From the NCBI GenBank assembly GCA_019454045.1, contig SKCR01032774.1, positions 310,001 through 374,000 on the forward strand: a stretch of DNA of 64,000 nt. The letters run 5' to 3'. Below, in pieces: positions 36,505 through 49,319 of the stretch (positions are counted from its first letter, which is position 1; the number at the start of each line of letters is the position of its first letter). The position numbers and the translations under genes are program-made. A model generated the notes under the pieces. The model saw only the letters and a program-made list of their open reading frames with translations, did no database searches and had not been told where the DNA came from. The stretch is from Zanthoxylum bungeanum (Eukaryota; Streptophyta; Magnoliopsida; Sapindales; Rutaceae).

Positions 36505-37798
36505 TGACGAGCGACCAATATGCATATATTTTCCCGCTCCTCTAACTTAATATTTTGTGAGTTATCTCGAGTTTTATAAGCGCTTTGATGTGTTTTGGAT
36601 TCATTTTACAGGTAAAAATAATATCGAGACTCAACGAAGTCAACAAAGGATGAAAACGATAAAATACAAGAGTGAATCAAGCTAAATTCAGAGTCAAAAT
36701 GTACGTCCCGATACTGGATTGTGCATCGAGACGCGTGCTAGTCAAAATATTGGCAGAGAGTAGACCGTGTGGTGCATCGCGACGGGCGATCTGTGTGTCG
36801 TGACACGGGGTGCGGATCCAGTTCGTCCATGACTCGATTTTTAAGTAGAAAACAACCTCCGGACCTCCTATATAAACAAAAACTTGTCCCAAAACCTAAT
36901 GGAGAGTCTCATAACCTAATTTTGAAGCCTCCAAATAGATTTTTGAAGAGAATACATAGCATATCAAATGAGCACAGTATAGAAACTCAACAACAGGGAG
37001 CGAAGGACTGGCGATCTCGACAGAGTTTTCTCTTCCTTTTACTTCATTGATGTTTTGTTTATTGTTGAATATCTATTTAGAGTTTTTAAGCATGTATAGT
37101 AACTAAACCTCTGATCTGGGGTTGTGATGAAACCCAATATTTATGAACTTATATATTGACTTTCTTATATTTTGTGTGATGTTTTGGTTTATTTATTGAA
37201 TCTTGTTCTTAATGCTTCTTGTTTCCTGATCACCAATATGATTGATGTGGTAAACTTAGATGAACTTGATAAAAGAATTTTAGGTTTAGCCTTAGATTCA
37301 ATAGCACACAATCTCTTCTTAAGGATTTCCTTACATGATAGAAATATACCTGTAGGGCGGGTGTAGCCATAATTGGAGCCTAATCTTAATGAATTCATAG
37401 TTAATTAGTTGACATAGAAATATAGTTAATTAATTTACTTTGAATATTTACACATGACCATCGAAATAGGCTTGTGGATATCTTAGTGTTTCAAGTTAAT
37501 AAGTCAAGTTATTACATAAGTATATGAAAACCAATTCATCTTTAAAATAATATTGTGTGGATTCACAACCCTGGATGTTTTCTCCTCATTGATTGTCTTT
37601 GAAAATTACCATAATTTTATTTATTTCCCTTAGTGTTAGTTTAAATTCACTCTAAAACCACATTTAATTTTAGTTAGATACTCATAAGTAGTTAGTCTTA
37701 ACAATTAGAAATGTAGGTGATAAGTCCTCGTGGGATCGATAATTTTTATACTACTTGAACGATTTGTGCGCTTGCGTAATGTGTGAAAATTGCCATCA
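36505..37798 (+). mobile_element. Solo LTR, Athila-like, in copia gag
   Basis: A 1294-bp block starts TGACGAGCGACC and ends TTGCCATCA. It is flanked by CATGT on both sides (36500-36504 and 37799-37803). It is related to 20612-22745 over both ends and around AGGAAATATACCTGT-like and CCTCGTGGGATCG segments, but shorter. TATA box TATATAAAC near 36870; imperfect GCATCGCGACGGGC-type palindromes at 36722-36806 just upstream. Confidence 0.88.
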
Positions 37799-37835
37799 CA
37801 TGTGGTCCACACTAGCCGAGAAGTTTGGTTGTACA
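37799..37835 (+). pseudogene. Copia relic: 37-bp Gag piece between insertions
   Basis: Reads MWSTLAEKFG in the Gag frame when joined to the left part. It ends in GTACA, the duplicated target of the next element. Confidence 0.75.
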
Positions 37836-40062
37836 TGTTGGTATGTATGCCCTCGAGCTACATGTGAAGTAAACGGTTTCTTGTGTTAAGAAATAAAATG
37901 ATGCATTATTCATTTATCAAATTGTTTGTTTAATTTTCGCATATTATATATCTTCATAAATACCGTAGATTACTTATGTACCTTCAGACTTGGTGTATGA
38001 GTGTCATGCACCAGAGGATTTAAGTCTGAAGTTAGTAATCTTAAAAAGTCCATAGAGAGCAAACAAATCGGGTACTTTGTTTGTGGTTTATCTATAGTTG
38101 CGGTCCATTCTATATTTAGATGGCGATCTTAATCCAGATCGTCCATGTAGAGACATGAGAATGGAGGCAACTTATATGATGTGATCATATACGACATGAC
38201 CCAGATAGAAATGACATTCTTTTAATAGTCGTTAAACAAAGAAAGTCATTTCGATCTACTTGATGGTCATATATGGATTGATCTTAATCCTGAGTGTACT
38301 ACGAACTCCTGCATGGCGGGTTGTGTCCTTTGATTTACAAAGGTGAGGTTGGTGTAGCAATCCCAACCAATAACTACGTACTTTGGGGGCATAGTCTGTT
38401 ATGTAGCTGGGAACGTTTTACATAGACATGGAATTCACTCCTTCTTACGAGAAGTAGATGAGTATCTCTCTTAAGGGTTGATTCGGTACTTGAACGATTT
38501 GAGCGCTCAAGTCTTTCTATTACGAATAGAAAGATTAATATTCATAACAGTTATGAATAAATCGTTCATTAGAGAATCAATGGTACTTAAGGTAAAAATA
38601 ATTAGAGGGGTATAACGGACATTATGACCCGGCTCTAATTACGAGATATTCGTGAAGGATCAATTCGTATGCAATGACTATATCGGTGGACACCGACTTG
38701 GTTCGGCTTAATATTTCATCTACGGCAATGAGAGTGCAACTTCGGATTTTTAGTGGAATAATTCGAAGTTAATAATTCGGAATATTTAATTAAGAGCTTA
38801 ATTAGTATTTCGAGATTATTGGAGCTCGGAACCGTAGGTCCACTTGGTCCCCGTGCTAGCTCGATATACTTTAGCGGAGCTAATATAATTGGACGGTCCA
38901 ATTATATACTCACAAAGAATAAATATTATTAATATGATTAATAATATTAATACATCACACTTGAGACTTTATATTAAAAGTTAATATAAGGTATTAATAA
39001 TTATATGATAATTATTAAATTAGAACATTAAATTATATATGATATAATTTAATAAGGCTAAGAATATTTTGGAAACAAAATCATCACCATGGTAGGATTC
39101 CTTATTGGATAAGGAATAGGATTTGTTTGTTTGAGAAACAAAGTCAAACTTAAAAAACCCACCATGGCCGAAATTCCTCATTGATAAGGAATGAGATTTG
39201 TTTATTTTGGAAACAAAATCAATCCAAATAATAGGCCTTGGCCGAAATTTCCTAAGGAATAAGGATTAGGATTTGTTTATTTTGGAAGCAAAATCAAACT
39301 AGAAATCCTACCCCTTGGCCGAATTTGATATAGATGGGAGACTAGTGGTTGATTTGTTTAATGAAACAAATTATCACAAGTATAAAAAAAAAATATGATT
39401 TAATTTTTCAGATCTAAGCATTAGAAACCCTAGCCTCCATCTCTTCTTCAAGCTCTCAAGAGTTGAGAAACATTATTGAAGAACCTGAAATTATTTCGGT
39501 GTGTGATCTTAATCTCTAAACCGTTTAGAGATTAATTTGTGAGTGTAGCCCACACTACCCTCCGTTTGTAATGAGACATAGCTCGGAAGACCTTGTGACG
39601 TTGGAAAAAACCTTCTCCCCTTCATCTACAAGTCACGGCAGTGGGCAAAATAAAACCCTACTGCCGCACGCACAAAGCCATTTTGGGGCTCGGTTTTGTT
39701 TGATTTTAATTCGGGTTTTTGGGAAACACTTTGGGGTAATTTTAGGGCTGTGTTAGGATTGATTTTAACTGAAAAATCAGATCTGAAATCACACAGCAGT
39801 TCACGCAAAAACTGAACTGATTTGGGTGTTGTTCGCGCGTGTAACGGGTGCAAAACAGTCCGCTATTTCACTGCAGTTCAAGGGGCTGTTCGGGGACTGT
39901 TTCGGGGACATTCCGGGGCTGAAATCTTGTCCAAAACAGAAGCAAAATTTCAGTACACGCACTGGTGTGGTTCGGCCAAAGCAAAGGGAGAGCAGAAAAA
40001 ATTTTCAAGTTCGGTCCGTGAGCCTTACCGCTTCCGCTGCGCGAGGGAAGGCGTTCCCTACA
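37836..40062 (+). repeat. 5' LTR of the 10.2-kb copia element
   Basis: 2227 bp, TG...CA. Short frames within it recur in the 3' LTR and are not genes. Confidence 0.95.
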
Positions 40063-40080
40063 ATTGGCATCAAGAGCGAG
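40063..40080 (+). other. Primer-binding site of the copia element
   Basis: ATTGGCATCAAGAGCGAG lies directly after the LTR. It is a diverged version of the common TTGGTATCAGAGC initiator-Met site. Confidence 0.6.
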
Positions 40081-41692
40081 GTTGAAAAGTGCTCTTAACT
40101 CTTCACTTTTTCATTTAAAGTTTCTGTTTTAATATGTAGTTATAAATATGATATGCATGTTTAGATGAGTGGGCACATTATTGAGTTCATGTGATGAATG
40201 GTTTTGATATTTCATGTGATGAATGGATTTTGCATTGGTCGTAAATTTTTATGGCTCTTATTTTTGTAGTTGTTTTGTTTGATTTTGGGTTGTAAGGCCA
40301 TAAGGCCATTGTTTATATTCATTGTAATTTTAGTTTTCAATGTAAAATTTCAATTCTTTGTAATATGGAGCACCGAAGTCGCAAAATGAGCCAATACCAC
40401 TTTGGAGCGGGATTTGAAGACCAAGGAATGCCTTGGTATATCTTTTGTACTAATTAGATTAGTATAGGAAAAATAAGAGCCCGGTCAATGCAAAATAATT
40501 TTTATGTTATATGTATGTTTATTTCGAATTGTTTGAATAACATGTCATATAGACTAGGGTGCCCACTCGTGCATTTTACTTGCCATAACATGTCATAGAT
40601 GCATTATCATTATAGACATAAAATTATGATTTTATGATATTTAAAATGTTTAAATTAGAATATGATATGCATTAAAATCATTAATTAGATTAATGGGATT
40701 TAGTGTCTAAAACTTGACTTAATTGGTGCATAATAAATTCCATTGGTATATAGGATGGAAACCCGGATATAAATTCCATAGCCGATTTCGTATGGACGGA
40801 AATGTGGTCTGCACTCGGGATACAATTCCACGTACCATTGGATTTTATGACGCACTAAGATTTATTAAAATGTTTAATTAAATTTTGACCATTTAGAATT
40901 CCATGATTTTAGACCTTTAAGTGCCTAGTATTTTAAGGGTTAAAATATTGTAGCTCACTTATACCACTCTAATTAAATTAGTTTAAGAGTAAAGCTGTTA
41001 GTAGAGACTAATGAGAAATTAGTGACACGATTTTAATAGTTAAAATTGATTAGCTCACTTATGACAAACTAGTGTAAATAAAATTATGCTTTAGCCGCCA
41101 TAAGTTTATCCACACTAGTTAGGATAAAATATTAGATATTTTAGATAGAAACCTTAAGTTTAAAATAGTGAGTGGGAGAGGGATATACGACAGTACATCC
41201 CACGATCTCCGTTGTTAGTCCAAAAACGTGAGATTCAAAAGGCGCCTCGAGACGGCTTTGTTTTCGTCCCCCTACGGATGGTGTCCATTTTGGGTCAATA
41301 TCAAGTTTGGGTTCCGAAAGGATAGAGATTCTAGATGTATCTTGTGAACTGACCTACCCTACGGCGGCACTTCACTTGTTAAGTCAAAAAATCCCGAAAC
41401 GGCGGGGTTACTCACAAAGGAATAATTAACTGTTAATGAAATTCCTTGATCAAATCGAACGGTAGTTGTTTAATATAGGAATAAGAGTTATTCCCGCATA
41501 TATTAAAACAGCTGAGATTGTCTCAATCTATCATGCGAGTACTTGACCTACCCTACGGCGGCACTTACTTGTGGGATGATAGATCTTGTGGCATAGTAAT
41601 TCTTTTAGGTTTCTTATTCATTATTCATGGTTCATGCATCATGTTTAATTTTATGCCAAAATTCTTTGATGATTTTAATATGCGATGAATGA
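40081..41692 (+). other. Untranslated leader of the copia element
   Basis: 1.6 kb between the primer site and Gag with no conserved frame. Repeated short phrases such as GACCTACCCTACGGCGGCAC (near 41355 and 41545) are visible. Confidence 0.6.
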
Positions 41693-42748
41693 ATGTTAAA
41701 TGCATGTTTTATTTTATTTTCAGCCATGGTTTCTCCAATTATTTCCATACTCTCAAATGATAAATTGACCGGAGAAAACTATGTTAAGTGGAAAAGTAAC
41801 ATGAACGCTATCCTGGTCTGTGAAGACCTTAAGTTTGTCCTGACGGAGGAACGTCCTCCCGAGCCGGCCAGAAATGCTGGCCAAGCTGTGCGCGATACCT
41901 ACCAGAAATGGGTCGCAGCAAATGAGAAAGCCCGCTGCTACTTGCTAGCAGGGATGTCTGAGGTTCTTGCTGCAAAGCATGAACCTATGGCTCTAGCATC
42001 ACAGATGATGGAGTCATTGCAGGGCATGTTTGGGCAGCCTTCGGAGCGTCAACGCCATGAGGCCATGGTCTCAGCGATGACTGCTAGGATGAAGGATGGG
42101 ACATCAGTCCGAGAGCATGTCTTAAGGATGATGACTTATCTCAATACTGCTGAAACCCATGGAGCTCGTATTGACGAGCGTAGCCAGGTGACCATGATTA
42201 TGGAAACTCTTCCGAAGAGTTTCCTGCAGTTTAAAAGCAACTATGTTATGAACAAGTTGTCTTTTACTTTGACCCAACTGCTTAATGAGCTCACCCATTA
42301 CGAGTCCATGCTGGTGGATCCTCGTAAGTCCAGTGCAGAGGCAAATGTTGCCGAATCTTCTAAATCTGCAAAGAAGAAGAAGAAAGGCACTGGAAAGGCT
42401 AAGGGTAAGCCCATGAAAAAGAAGAACAAGAAAGGCTCCAAGGATACCAAGCCCAAAGGAAAATGTTTCCATTGCGACAAGAATGGGCATTGGAAAAGGA
42501 ACTGTCCTAAATACCTTGCTGAGCTAAAGGAGAAAAAGGAAACAGGTAAATATGATTTACTCGTTATTGAATCTCTATTAGTGGAGGATGATAAATCCGC
42601 TTGGATTATTGATTTCGGGGCCACTAACCATGTTTGTTCTTCTTTACAGCTACTTGATTCATGGAGGGACCTTGCTGAAGGTGATTACACCATGAGAGTC
42701 GGGACAGAGGATGCCGTTTCAGCAAGAGCAGTGGGAGTTCCAGTTTAA
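41693..42748 (+). pseudogene. gag: Copia Gag plus start of protease
   Basis: 351 codons. The best start is probably the ATG at 41726 (MVSPIISILSNDKLTGENYV), because plant copia Gag opens this way; the first 11 codons look like leader. Capsid region to about residue 220, a Lys-rich stretch, then zinc knuckle CFHCDKNGHWKRNC near residues 258-271, then protease start AWIIDFGATNHVC. There the catalytic D-S/T-G is DFG, which should kill the protease. A stop at 42746 ends the frame. The following frame (about 42750-42930) still carries protease residues (LNNVLFIPGFRRNLISVSRL), so a shift separates them. Confidence 0.9.
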
Positions 42749-42926
42749 ATTTTATTAATAATAGTTATTTAAGTTTGAACAATGTGTTATTCATTCCTGG
42801 CTTCCGCAGGAATCTGATTTCTGTTTCTAGACTTATGGATGATGGTTATTCAATTTCTTTTAATAGCAATTCGGTTATTATTGGTAGAAATGGATTACTA
42901 TATGCACAGGAAACTCAGAAAATAAC

Positions 42927-45098
42927 TTGCATGTGTTAAGACCGTTAACGCATAAGTCACTGCTCAACACTGAAATGTTTAAGGTTGAAAAACCAAAAAC
43001 GAAACGGCAAAAGATTTCTCACGATGACACATATCTATGGCATCTTAGACTTGGTCACATCAACCTTGACCGGATAAATAGATTGATAAAGGACGGAGCC
43101 TTAAACCAGTTAAAGCTCGGGACTTTACCAGTTTGTGAATCTTGTTTAGAAGGAAAAATGACCAAGAGACCTTTTACTGGAAAAGGTATAAGAGCCAGTC
43201 AACCACTAGAGCTAATACACTCGGACGTCTGCGGACCAATGATTGTAAAAGCTCGAGGTGGTTATGAATACTTCGTCACATTCATTGACGATTATTCAAG
43301 ATATGGGTATGTCTACCTAATGCATCACAAATCAGATACCTTTGAAAAGTTCAAAGAGTATCGTGCTGAGGTTGAGAACCAATTAGGTAAGACAATCAAA
43401 ACTCTACGATCGGATCGTGGAGGGGAATACCTCGACAGAGACTTCGAGGAATTCTTAGTTGAGCATGGGATAGTATCCCAGCTCACAGCACCTGGAACAC
43501 CACAACAAAATGGTGTTGCAGAAAGGAGAAATCGAACCCTACTAGACATGATGAGATCTATGTTTAGTTATAGCTCACTACCTAGTTCATTCTGGGGATA
43601 TGCACTGCAAACCGCAATGTATATCCTTAATGTAGTTCCATCAAAGTCTGTTCCTAAGGCTCCCTTAGAGTTGTGGAATGGTCGTAAAGCTAGTTTACGA
43701 CATTTCCGCATATGGGGGTGTCCAGCACATGTGCTGAAGAATAAGACTACGAAACTGGAACCACGTTCTCAGGTGTGCCTATTTGTAGGCTACCCGAAAG
43801 AAACTAGGGGTGGATTCTTCTATAGTCCTGATGATAACAAAGTATTTGTATCGAAAAATGCTACGTTTCTAGAGGAGGACTATATGAGGGAGTTCAAACC
43901 TCGTAGTAAAATGTTACTCGAGGAGTTACTTACTGGTTCGACCAGCGCGCCATCGTCAACAAAAGTTGACAAATACATAGCACCTTCGACATCTGATAGT
44001 CAGATACTTCCCAGTCAGAATGATCTACCACCTAGACGCAGTGGGAGGGTTGTACGACAACCTGATCGCTACCTAGGGGTTGGAGAGGCACAAGTTGTCG
44101 CCTCCAGCGATGGCATAGATGATCCATTAACCTACAGTAGTGCAATGGATGATTCTGACAAAGAAGAATGGCTCAACGCCATGAACCTAGAGATGGAGTC
44201 CATGTACTCCAACTCAGTCTGGGAACTTGTAGACCAACCTGATGGGGTGAAACCCATAGGTTGCAAGTGGATCTACAAGAGGAAGAGGGGATCAGATGGG
44301 AAGGTACAGACCTTCAAAGCTAGACTAGTGGCCAAGGGTTATACCCAGAAAGAGGGAGTTGACTATGAGGAAAATTTCTCGCCAGTAGCTATGCTAAAAT
44401 CCATCCGCACTCTTCTATCCATAGCCGCATATTATGACTATGAAATTTGGCAAATGGACGTCAAGACTGCATTCTTGAATGGCAATCTTGATGAAAGTAT
44501 CTATATGATACAACCAGAAGGGTTCATTGCCCAAGGTCAAGAGCAAAAAGTTTGCAAACTGCAAAGGTCCATTTATGGACTCAAGCAGGCATCTCGATCT
44601 TGGAATATAAGATTTGATACAACGATCAAGTCCTATAATTTTGAGCAGAATATTGATGAGCCTTGTGTATACAAGCGCGTCATTGACGGGAAGGTGGTTT
44701 TTTTGTCTTATACGTTGATGACATCTTACTCATTGGGAAATGTAAGGATATTATCAGACGTAAAAACCTGGCTAGCTGAGCAATTCCAAATGAAAGATTT
44801 GGGAGAGGCGAGTTATGTTCTTGGGATCCAGATACTTCGAGATCGCAAGAAACGACTGTTAGCTATGTCTCAGGCATCCTACATCGACAAGATCCTTGTG
44901 CGATTCGGGATGCAGAATTCCAAGAAAGGCAATCTGCCTTATCGGCATGGAATTCATTTGTCGAAGGAACAGTCTCCTAAGACACCTCAAGGCATTGAGG
45001 AAATGAGACATATCCATATGCCTCAGCAGTTGGTAGTCTCATGTATGTCATGTTATGCACAAGACCGGACATCTGTTTGCAGTGGGAGTAGTCAGTAG
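42927..45098 (+). pseudogene. pol: Copia integrase and reverse transcriptase
   Basis: 723 codons. Integrase zinc-binding HHCC ([14 protein letters not shown] ... CESCLEGKM) at residues about 35-75. Catalytic core with [17 protein letters not shown] and [14 protein letters not shown] giving the D, D, E residues. RT begins near residue 440 ([55 protein letters not shown]). Where YVDD should be, the frame reads [12 protein letters not shown]. The bases for YVDDILLIG are present one frame over (44700-44740), so two opposite one-base changes bracket the box. After RT ([15 protein letters not shown]) the frame runs out near 45098 at a duplicated segment. Confidence 0.92.
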
Positions 45099-45275
45099 GT
45101 TCAGTCAACCCGAGATTGGATCACTGGGTGGCTGTGAAACACATTCTATCTTAAGAGAACGAGAGATATGCTAGTGATGAGTGGAGTAGTCAGTATTTCA
45201 GTCAAACCCGGATTGGATCATGGGTGGCTGTGAAACACATTCTCAATATCTTAAGAGAACGAGAGATTATATGCT
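45081..45275 (+). repeat. Imperfect tandem duplication in copia pol
   Basis: Two copies about 100 bp long share GTAGTCAGTA, GGATTGGATCA or close forms, GGGTGGCTGTGAAACACATT and CTTAAGAGAACGAGAGAT. The first copy carries extra gaps. It separates RT from RNase H and breaks the frame. Confidence 0.8.
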
Positions 45276-45786
45276 AGTATATTCTGGTGAGGATATGATC
45301 CTAAGAGGATATACAGACTCTGATTTTCAGACAGATGTCGATTCCAGGAAATCAACATCTGGATCAGTGTTCACCCTAGGTGGTGGGGCTATTGTTTGGC
45401 GGAGCATAAAGCAATCTTGCATTGCCGACTCCACCATGGAGGCTGAATATGTAGCGGCTTGTGAAGCAGCTAAAGAAACAGTCTGGCTCCGTAAATTCTT
45501 GGGAGATCTGGAAGTTGTTCCAGATATAGATAAACCACTCACCCTCTATTGCGATAATAGTGGAGCGGTGGCAAACTCCAAAGAACCAAGAAGCCATAAG
45601 AGGGGAAAGCATATAGAGAGGAAATATCATTTCATCAGGGAGATAATGCAGATAGGGGACGTTAGCGCCACAAAGATTGCATCTGCAGAGAACCTTGCTG
45701 ATCCGTTTACAAAGACCTTGCCGGCTAAAGTGTTTGAGGGTCACCTAGATGGTCTGGGTTTACGTGACATGTCCCATTTCCTCTAG
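45220..45786 (+). pseudogene. Copia RNase H
   Basis: 188 codons covering RNase H: LRGYTDSDFQTDVDSRKSTS with the first catalytic Asp, SVFTLGGGAIVWRSIKQSCI, STMEAEYVAACEAAKETVWL with Glu and following motif, LYCDNSGAVANSKEP with Asp, and the tail HIERKYHFIREI ... NLADPFTKTLPAKVF. It removes the RNA strand after copying. It looks intact by itself but is cut off from RT by the duplication. Confidence 0.9.
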
Positions 45787-45800
45787 TGCAAGTGGGAGAT
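45787..45800 (+). other. Polypurine tract of the copia element
   Basis: CAAGTGGGAGAT ends at the TG of the 3' LTR. This is the standard plus-strand primer position. Confidence 0.75.
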
Positions 45801-48021
45801 TGTTGGTATGTCTGCCCTAGAGCTACATGTGAAGTAAACGGTTTCTTGTATTAAAAAAAATGATGCATTATTCATTTATCAAATTGTTTGTTTAATTTCG
45901 CATATTATATATCTTCATAAATACCGTAGATTACTTATGTACCTTCAGACTTAGTGTATGAGTGTCATGCACCAGAGTATTTAAGTCTGAAGTTAGTAAT
46001 CTTAAATAGTCCATAGAGAGCAAACAACCGGGTACTTTGTTTGTAGTTTATCTATAGTTGCGGTCCATTCTATATTTAGATGGCGATCTTAATCCAGATC
46101 GTCCATGTAGAGACATGAGAATGGAGGCACCTTATATGATGTGATCATATAGGACAGGACCCAGATAGAAATGACATTCTTTTATATCCGTTAAACAAAG
46201 AAAGTCATTTCGATCTACTTGATGGTCATATATGGATTGATCTTAATCCTGAGTGTACTACGAACTCCTGCATGGCGGGTTGTGTCCTTTGATTTACAAA
46301 GGTGAGGTTGGTGTAGCAATCCCAACCAATAACTACGTACTTTGGGGGCATAATCTGTTATGTAGCTGGGAACGTTTTACATAGACATGAAATTCACTCA
46401 TTCTTAGAGAAGTAGATGAGTATCTCTCTTAAGGGTTGATTCGGTACTTGAACGATTTGAGCGCTCAAGTCTTTCTATTACGAATAGAAAGATTAATATT
46501 CATAACAGTTATGAATAAATCGTTCATTAGAGAATCAATGGTACTTAAGGTAAAAATAATTAGAGGGGTATAACGGACATTATGACCCGGCTCTAATTAC
46601 GAGATATTCGTGAAGGATCAATTCGTATGTATATGACTATATCGGTGGACACCGACTTGGTTCGGCTTAATATTTCATCTACGGCAATGAGAGTGCAACT
46701 TCGGATTTTTAGTGGAATAATTCGAAGTTAATAATTCAGAATATTTAATTAAGAGCTTAATTAGTATTTTGATATTATTGGAGCTCGGAACTGTAGGTCC
46801 ACTTGGTCCCCGTGCTAGCTCGATATACTTTAGCGGAGCTAATATAATTGGACGGTCCAATTATATACTCACAAAGAATAAATATTATTAATATGATTAA
46901 TAATATTAAATACATCACACTTGAGACTTTATATTAAAAGTTAATATAATGTATTAATAATTATATGATAATTATTATATTAGAACATTAAATTATATAT
47001 GATATAATTAATAAGGCTAAGAATTATTTTGGAAACAAAAATCATCACCTTGTAGGATTCCTTATTGGATAAGGAATAAGATTTGTTTGAGAAACAAAGT
47101 CAAACTTAAAACCCACCCTGGCCGAAAATTCCTCATTGATAAGGAATGGGATTTGTTTATTTTGGAAACAAAATCAAGCCAAAAAATAGGCCTTGGCCGA
47201 ATTTCCTAAGGGAATAAGGATTAGGATTTGTTTATTTTGGAAGCAAAATCAAACTAGAAATCCTACCCATTGGCCGAATTTGATATAGATGGGAGACTAA
47301 TGGTTGATTTGTTTAATGAAACAAATTATCCACAAGTATAAAAAAAAAAATTATGATTAAATTTTTCAGAGCTAAGCATTAGAAACCCTAGCCTCCATCT
47401 CTTTTTCAAGCTCTCAAGAGTTGAGAAACATTATTGAAGAACCTGAAATTAATTCGGTGTGTGATCTTAATCTCTAAACCGTTTGGAGATTAATTTGTGA
47501 GTGTAGCCCACACTACCCTCCGTTTGTAACGAGACATAGCTCGGAAGACCTTGTGACGTTGGAAAAACCCTTCTCCCCTTCATCTACAAGTCACGACAGT
47601 GGGCAAAATAAAACCCCACTGCCGCACGCACAAAGCCAATTTTGGGGCTCGGTTTTGTTTGATTTTAATTCGGGTTTTTGGGAAACACTTTGGGGTAATT
47701 TTAGGGCTGTGTTAGGATTGATTTTAACTGAAAAATCAGATCTGAAATCACACAGCAGTTCACGCAAAAACTGAACTGATTTCAGTGCTGTTCGCGCGTG
47801 TAACGGGTGCAAAACAGTCCGCTATTTCACTGCAGTTCAAGGGGCTGTTCGGGGACTGTTTCGGGGACATTCCGGGGCTGAAATCTTCTCCAAAACAGAA
47901 GCAAAATTTCAGTACACGCACTGGTGTGGTTCGACCAAAGCAAAGGGAGAGCAGAAAAAATTTTCAAGTTCGGTCCGTGAGCCTTACCGCTTCCGCTGCG
48001 CGAGGGAAGGCTTTCCCTACA
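45801..48021 (+). repeat. 3' LTR of the 10.2-kb copia element
   Basis: 2221 bp, partner of 37836-40062, followed by GTACA. Confidence 0.95.
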
Positions 48022-49310
48022 GTACATCGATAACTAAACTTAGATCACTCACAATCAAGTTTGACACGTACAAGAAACGCCTCAAGTTCACTATGTCAAA
48101 GCATATGAGGAAAATGTCAAACATGATTACTGAACTGGCAGATGCTGGTCATGTTCTTACATATGAACAGAAAGTCCAAGCCGTCATTCATTCTCTTCAA
48201 AATAGTTAAGAGCATATAAAGATGCATATGAATAGAAAGTCCAAGCGGTCATTCATTCTCTTCCAAATAGTTAAGAGCATATGAAGATGCATTTGACCCG
48301 CAATGAAAGCATCAAAACTTTTGATGTTGCTAAACGCCACATAGAATTAGATAACGACCGTCTTGTGGCCGCTAAGTCAAATGTTGATGTGTATATGACA
48401 GAAACTAACAAACTTCAGAGTTTCATGAAGAAAAGAAAATTTTATGGTCGTGGGTTCCAGTTCGAAAAAAAAATATTCTTTCAAGACAAGAAAGAAACAG
48501 AAAATTAACCAACATGGGAAGGGAAAACGTTCGTCCAAAAAGAAAAATATAGCAAAGGTTAAATATTTCAATTGTGACAAGAATAGTCATTTTGTTCATG
48601 ACTGCACCGAGCCTAAAAAGACTCAAGAGCCACAGACTATGTAGCGAATGATAGAGATGTCTTTGTGGAATTTCAACGAATTTTACTTATGGTGAAATGG
48701 ATATACATTGGCAACAATTCACGAGTTGAATTCAAATGAGTGGGTACATACAAGTTAGTCATGCTTGACGGAAAAACTCTACTCCTACATTATGTATTGT
48801 TTGCAATACAAATTCGCCGAAATTTAATTTATGTATTTGTTTTGGTTAATTTAGGTTTCAAATTGAACTTCCATAAATTTGATGTTGATTTATACTTAAG
48901 TACAATATATTATGGTTCTGTTTATTTTTTGGATGATTTTATTGTATCAAATATTGAATGCTTTAATCATAATTCCAGTTTTTCTTTTGTTATTTCGTGT
49001 GTCAGTAATGATAGTGATGTAAATGTGTGTCGTGCTAGACTTGGCCACATTAGCCAGCAAAGAATAAACAGATTAGCCAAAGAAGTCTTTTTGGGAAACA
49101 TAAAGATTTGTCTACTTATAAATATTATTTGGTTGGAAAAACTGCGAGAAAATCGTTTGGAAAATAAACTAGAGCAGAATATTCATTACAATTAATCCAT
49201 TTAGATATCTGTAACCCAATGAATGTAAAGGCAAGACATGAAGCATCATATTTCATCACATTCATAGATGATTTCACACGCTTTAGTTATGTTTATTTGA
49301 TTATTCATAA
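48022..49310 (+). pseudogene. Copia relic: rest of Gag, pre-integrase, start of integrase
   Basis: Continues the Gag interrupted at 37835: TIKFDTYKKRLKFTMSKHMR, MSNMITELADAGHVLTYEQK, then a 65-bp tandem duplication (48160-48290). Then NESIKTFDVAKRHIELDNDR and a zinc knuckle reading YFNCDKNSHFVHDC, where the first Cys is Tyr. 48740-49195 holds the pre-integrase segment (RRNLIYVFVLVNLGF, then RARLGHISQQRINRLAKE). Near 49250 is SYFITFIDDFTRFSYVYLI of integrase. Several stops. Everything after is lost. Confidence 0.85.
48160..48290 (+). repeat. 65-bp tandem duplication in the copia relic
   Basis: Two copies of CATATGAA(C/T)AGAAAGTCCA through TAGTTAAGAGCATAT(A/G)AAGATG, differing at several bases. 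They disrupt the Gag frame. Confidence 0.85.
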
Positions 49311-49319
49311 TAATTTAAT

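Larger units (their letters stand above)
37836..48021 (+). mobile_element. 10.2-kb Ty1/copia element with 2.2-kb LTRs
   Basis: LTRs at 37836-40062 (2227 bp) and 45801-48021 (2221 bp) start TGTTGGTATG and end TTCCCTACA. GTACA flanks both sides (37831-37835 and 48022-48026). A primer site follows the 5' LTR and a purine tract (AAGTGGGAGA) precedes the 3' LTR. Gag and Pol are long but carry few lesions: a stop/frame change between Gag-protease and integrase, a local frame change over the RT catalytic box, and a tandem duplication before RNase H. The LTRs differ by a few per cent by eye. It is the youngest-looking large element here but not clearly active. Confidence 0.96.
36240..49310 (+). mobile_element. 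Old copia relic carrying two later insertions
   Basis: Copia coding pieces in one order and on one strand lie at 36240-36504, 37799-37835 and 48022-49310. A solo LTR (36505-37798) and a 10-kb copia element (37836-48021) separate them. Removing each insertion with one copy of its TSD (CATGT, GTACA) rejoins Gag: KDMWSTLAEKFG then the capsid continues. The relic's own LTRs were not found. It ends in AT-rich DNA after the first part of integrase. Confidence 0.85.

Noticed and set aside
39822..40098. Arg/Lys-rich frames near the end of the 5' LTR
   Set aside because: The same frames recur in the 3' LTR at 47785-48033 and overlap in two registers. They are LTR sequence without a domain.
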